From contig JAUUZS010000092.1 of the NCBI GenBank assembly GCA_030589835.1, positions 1-10,417 on the forward strand: a DNA stretch of 10,417 nt, in the 5' to 3' direction. Position numbers and translations under genes: made by a program. The notes beneath the pieces were generated by a model, which did not search any database, had not been told where the DNA came from, and saw only the letters and a list, made by a program, of their open reading frames with translations. Below are positions 7,115-10,417 of this stretch, piece after piece (position 1 is the stretch's first letter; each line of letters opens with the position of its first letter). This stretch comes from Cyclobacteriaceae bacterium (GTDB lineage: Bacteria; Bacteroidota; Bacteroidia; Cytophagales; Cyclobacteriaceae).

Positions 7115-8971
7115 TTACTTTTCTCCTATCGTTATGCTAAAAGTTCCCCAGGTAACATTGCGTTTAATTGCCTTCCACTCTTTCACTTCATATTTTGCCA
7201 AAAACCTAATTTTACGTCCAACCGGACAATTGTCGGCTACTCGAATCAAAGAAGACAATGTATATCCATCTCCCCATTTATCAGGTTGTATCTCATCGTA
7301 TAATACTTCATCCAGATAGGGATCATCATAAAAAACACGAAGTCGTTTACTCATGCCGGTTATCTCATAGAACATTACTGTCTCACCGGGTTCTGCGATA
7401 TTATTGCCATTTCCACTTCCAAAAATTTCAGTATCACCATCATCAATTCCGATATTAGTAAATTCCTGAACATCATAAAAAACCGGGGCATCAAATTCAT
7501 CTTTCCACATTTGATTCTTACCATCTTTAAAGGTAAGGTTAAACCTAATTCTGAATGGCGAACCATCTTCTACCGGCAAATTTTTAGCCGTAACTACAAA
7601 ATCATTTGGTAACCAGACAATTTCACCAGATTTAATTTCTTTAATTTTTATACTTTGGTTGGCGATTTCAACCCCTCCTTCATTTGTACTTATACTCACT
7701 GTTAAATTATGGATACTGCTCCCTCCTCTATTTAGTAGTTGAAGTTTGAGATCTGAGGCCTTGTTGTGATCAAGAAAGAAATCCCTTTCATTCACTTCAT
7801 GTGCCACATACACAATTTCACCGGGATCATTTTTTTTAAAAATACCAATCTGATGACTTTCATGATTTAGATCAAAACCAATCCGGCCCGTATTATCACT
7901 ATTGACCTTGGAAACTTTTTTTGTGCCTTGTGTCTCATTGTAATCAAAAAGGGTGTAAGAGGTATTTGGCTTATAAATTTCAGCGGTTTCAATCTGTATT
8001 TTAACGCCTTTAATAGATCTGCCATAAGGCTGCCATTTTTTAGTACTGACCCTTAACCCTGTATTGGTCACTCCTTTCAAATCAATAAATCCGGGTTCAT
8101 CCAAATTGCTGGTTACTTCATATCCCCAAACTTTGAATTCGGGGTAAAAATCTGTGTGATTCCACCGAGTAGGTTTTTTCGATGGGCTTTTAAACGAAGT
8201 AATGGTAAAATTAAACATATCTTCAAAACCCTGAGGCTTCAGTTTATGCCCACCCTCATAGATCTCATATTCATAGTTCAGTCCTTCTTCTCGTAATGCG
8301 CCCTCATGAACTTCATTATTGAGAAACACTAGCTCCCCATTCGTACTATTATGAAACCTGAGATTCTGGCCATTCATATATTTAAAAAAATACCTGACAC
8401 TATATAAAGAATGATTGTGAGGATAACCCATAAAAAATTCCGGAGAACCTTTGGAGTTAGCAGCAGTACCAATCATATCAGGGTATTTCGCGGCTAAATA
8501 AAACGACATTATCCCACCCATACTGTGCCCAATCACTGCTCGGTTTGATCTGTCTGTAAGTGTGCGGTATTGAACATCAATATGATTAACTAATTCTAAA
8601 AAATAATCTTTGAATTGCTCTTCGTAATTAATATTGGAATGATTGCCAATATTATAAGGACGTTTGTTGGAATCTTCATTTCTTCCATTCCAGGCCACAA
8701 GGATAACCCCATTCTTTTCAACCATCTCAACCACACCGGGCAAGTTCAGCTCATGAGTGCCATTATTACCATGAAAATAGTAAATAACCGGGTAGCTTTT
8801 TTGACTTGTATCATAATCTTCCGGAAGAAAAATACGATATGGTTTATCCCTGCCAAATACCTCACTATAATGTGTACTGTCTTCCTGAGCAAATGCCATT
8901 GACGTAAGTAACAACAGGAACGATATAATCAGGTTCCATTTATAAATTAGGCTATTCGTAAATAACTTCAT
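7115..8971 (-). CDS. Secreted multi-domain alpha/beta-hydrolase esterase (CE1 / esterase D-like)
   Basis: Signal peptide: K-W near 11-12, hydrophobic to about 27, cleavage at A-F-A-Q (about residue 28). The esterase domain spans about 30-260. Visible elements are R-I-F-L-P-E-D-Y-D (46-54), the oxyanion-loop strand Y-Y-F-H-G-N (64-69), the nucleophile elbow G-H-S-M-G-G with S150, and the catalytic histidine in E-G-G-H-K (H242). The acidic member is not obvious: the usual Asp position aligns by eye with N211-G212-E213, so E213 may serve or the triad may be degraded. After it come beta-rich regions: about 270-390; about 400-500, which looks like a CARDB/Ig-type domain (L-Q-L-L-N-R-G); and about 505-618, which begins with an Asp/Gly/Asn-rich stretch (D-D-G-D, then G-N-G-N-N-I-A-E-P-G-E) that may bind calcium. 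The role is probably removal of acyl or feruloyl-type esters from a polysaccharide outside the cell. It starts 75 bp after the GH20-like gene. Confidence 0.85.
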   Translation of the reverse strand: MKLFTNSLIYKWNLIISFLLLLTSMAFAQEDSTHYSEVFGRDKPYRIFLPEDYDTSQKSYPVIYYFHGNNGTHELNLPGVVEMVEKNGVILVAWNGRNEDSNKRPYNIGNHSNINYEEQFKDYFLELVNHIDVQYRTLTDRSNRAVIGHSMGGIMSFYLAAKYPDMIGTAANSKGSPEFFMGYPHNHSLYSVRYFFKYMNGQNLRFHNSTNGELVFLNNEVHEGALREEGLNYEYEIYEGGHKLKPQGFEDMFNFTITSFKSPSKKPTRWNHTDFYPEFKVWGYEVTSNLDEPGFIDLKGVTNTGLRVSTKKWQPYGRSIKGVKIQIETAEIYKPNTSYTLFDYNETQGTKKVSKVNSDNTGRIGFDLNHESHQIGIFKKNDPGEIVYVAHEVNERDFFLDHNKASDLKLQLLNRGGSSIHNLTVSISTNEGGVEIANQSIKIKEIKSGEIVWLPNDFVVTAKNLPVEDGSPFRIRFNLTFKDGKNQMWKDEFDAPVFYDVQEFTNIGIDDGDTEIFGSGNGNNIAEPGETVMFYEITGMSKRLRVFYDDPYLDEVLYDEIQPDKWGDGYTLSSLIRVADNCPVGRKIRFLAKYEVKEWKAIKRNVTWGTFSITIGEK

Positions 8972-9046
8972 GTGATTTTGTTAAGATCTTGGGAGCATTT
9001 TCATTATTTCTTTAAAGTGATTTCATAATTATTCAATAAGTAAGAA

Positions 9047-10417
9047 CTAAAATTCAAGTTGAAATGATTGTCTGTACTCTATTAATTGTTCCAAATAACC
9101 TTCCATATCCAGCAATTGCTCGTCATAAATCAGATAACTCATATCTGCCGTCCTATTGGCAAAATGGCGTGAGCGATCCATTTTGTAAAAATATTGTTTG
9201 TCAGGAGTCGACATACCTTTAGGGAGTCTTGTCTTCTCCCATATTGTCGTTAAGTTATTGATGGTTTTTTCTCTTCTTGTCAGGCTATTTTCAATAAGTT
9301 GCTCGGCTTTCAACAAACTATTATATGCCGCTTGTCTATCTAAAAAGGCATTGCGGTGCGCTTCTTTTATTGTATCTTCCAATTTTGAAAGATCTAGATA
9401 GGTAAGACAAGTATGATCGATCAATTCTGCTATGGATCGATACAATTCAAAATCGTAACTATGGTCCAAGTCCAATATTTTATTGGTTTCGATAATTTGT
9501 AGAGCTCTGGCCATTTTCTCACGTTGCTTTTCTGATCGGGTGACCATATCTTTATATTCCGAGTTCCAGTACTCATCATATTCTATATACTGTCCTCTTG
9601 GCAAATCGGGCAAATGGGTTTTACCGATTATTCCGTGATGCCATACATTTCTTTCAAAAGTTGCGGCATAATAATAAGCACCATCATTCAATAAATCGTA
9701 TAGCTCCTTCATATCAACTACTTCCTTTCCGTAGTAGTTATGGAAAAATGAATCTTCAAATTCTTCTAATCCTGGTGCCCCTCCATTCCAAGAATATTGT
9801 GCCGATACAACAAAACTTAGCATCCACATTTGATTATGCAGACCTGAATCATCCCACGAGGTGTTGATCATCCCATCAAAAACTTTCGATTGTGAACTAT
9901 TAGAAACCAAATTATAAGAGTTTGTCATACTCCCTTCGATTTTCTTTCCTCCACGTTTTCTATAATGATAGGGAAGAAACAACGGCTCCAGTCCAGGATT
10001 GGGGTCATACATAAATACCTCAAATCCCATTGATTTTGATTCTTTTGCATATTTAAAATCTGGGGTTTCATATTTGTAACTTTCTATAAGTACCAAGTCA
10101 GTATCAGGTTTTATATTTTTAATAGGTGACCTGTTTTGCTTCCATCCCATTGGCCTTTCCCATAGCATTACTTTTCTGGATTTTTTAAGATGTTTGGCCG
10201 CCTTGCTGGCAAATAAATGATACAATCCGCTTTTGCCAATTTCCTCAGCCTTTATTTTGCATTCCTTGCATTGTCCTAATTCAAATGTTTCGTCAGATCC
10301 AATATGGATATATTTTGATCCAGGCGTAGCTTCAATCGCTTCATCCCAAAGGTCAAACAGCAGGTCATAAGTTCCCTCTTTTAAAGGACAAAACTCCCAA
10401 TCCGAATCTGACACTTC
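9047..10417 (-). CDS. GH20-type beta-N-acetylhexosaminidase-like protein, partial (C-terminal part)
   Basis: The frame is open to the right edge and enters the window as E-V-S-D-S-D-W-E-F; the GTG at 10412-10414 is an internal Val codon, not a start. The GH20 signature is clear: Y-I-H-I-G-S-D-E-T, with the catalytic Asp-Glu pair encoded at 10292-10294 and 10289-10291 (GH20 usually has G-G-D-E; here G-S-D-E). A C-K-E-C pair follows, then V-M-L-W-E-R-P and I-N-T-S-W-D-D-S-G, matching the later barrel strands and aromatic subsite positions of the family. GH20 enzymes use the substrate's N-acetyl group to cleave terminal HexNAc. The last third, after about 9650, is a long charged helical domain outside the catalytic barrel. 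Its final 23 residues reappear at the end of the chimeric ORF at 789. The signal peptide and N-terminal domain lie outside the window. Confidence 0.85.
   Translation of the reverse strand, partial: EVSDSDWEFCPLKEGTYDLLFDLWDEAIEATPGSKYIHIGSDETFELGQCKECKIKAEEIGKSGLYHLFASKAAKHLKKSRKVMLWERPMGWKQNRSPIKNIKPDTDLVLIESYKYETPDFKYAKESKSMGFEVFMYDPNPGLEPLFLPYHYRKRGGKKIEGSMTNSYNLVSNSSQSKVFDGMINTSWDDSGLHNQMWMLSFVVSAQYSWNGGAPGLEEFEDSFFHNYYGKEVVDMKELYDLLNDGAYYYAATFERNVWHHGIIGKTHLPDLPRGQYIEYDEYWNSEYKDMVTRSEKQREKMARALQIIETNKILDLDHSYDFELYRSIAELIDHTCLTYLDLSKLEDTIKEAHRNAFLDRQAAYNSLLKAEQLIENSLTRREKTINNLTTIWEKTRLPKGMSTPDKQYFYKMDRSRHFANRTADMSYLIYDEQLLDMEGYLEQLIEYRQSFQLEF
9091..9129 (-). repeat. Copy 2 of dispersed repeat: 3' end of the GH20-like gene
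   Basis: This is the intact-context copy of the segment at 833-871. It codes for part of the C-terminal helical tail (Y-D-E-Q-L-L-D-M-E-G-Y-L-E). The two copies lie about 8.2 kb apart in direct orientation. Confidence 0.75.

Noticed and set aside
10412..10414. GTG as start of the GH20-like gene
   Set aside because: The frame continues to the window edge and the GH20 catalytic motif would lie only about 40 residues from this start, so most of the N-terminal domain must be upstream of the window.

Overview
The window most likely comes from a Bacteroidota chromosome, probably a polysaccharide-degrading marine or soil Cytophagales/Flavobacteriia-like lineage. Three things suggest this: low GC content, no Shine-Dalgarno sequences, and Sec signal peptides ending in Y-G-Q, V-Y-A-Q or A-F-A-Q. 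All eight genes lie on the minus strand with gaps of 9 to 104 bp, so the window reads as one long operon-like block transcribed from the high-coordinate end to the low one. No stretch longer than about 105 bp lacks a gene. I found no tRNA, rRNA, CRISPR array, insertion sequence, convincing promoter or intrinsic terminator.

In transcription order the genes are: (1) the C-terminal part of a GH20-type beta-N-acetylhexosaminidase-like protein, running off the right edge; (2) a secreted multi-domain alpha/beta-hydrolase esterase; (3) a large secreted protein that looks like a glycoside hydrolase of no family I can name; (4) a 120-codon remnant of an oligogalacturonate-lyase-like (PD40) beta-propeller; (5) a membrane-anchored transglutaminase-like protein; (6) a secreted right-handed beta-helix protein with a carbohydrate-binding-like insert; (7) a 248-residue ORF that is a three-part chimera; (8) the N-terminal part of a secreted FG-GAP beta-propeller resembling rhamnogalacturonan-lyase-like proteins, running off the left edge.

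The combination of hexosaminidase-like, esterase, beta-helix and beta-propeller proteins fits a locus that takes apart an acidic, esterified, HexNAc-containing polysaccharide outside the cytoplasm. The substrate is inferred, and no SusC/SusD transporter, sulfatase or regulator is visible here.

The most unusual feature is gene remodelling. ORF 7 joins the N-terminus of an acetylxylan-esterase-like hydrolase, the middle of a beta-helix protein paralogous to gene 6, and the last 23 residues of a protein paralogous to gene 1, all in one open frame. Gene 4 has lost most of its N-terminal portion and carries a possible single-base frameshift in a T6 tract. Together these look like deletion scars from a once larger, partly duplicated cluster. 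The unassigned enzyme-like gene 3 is the best candidate for an undescribed catalytic function.
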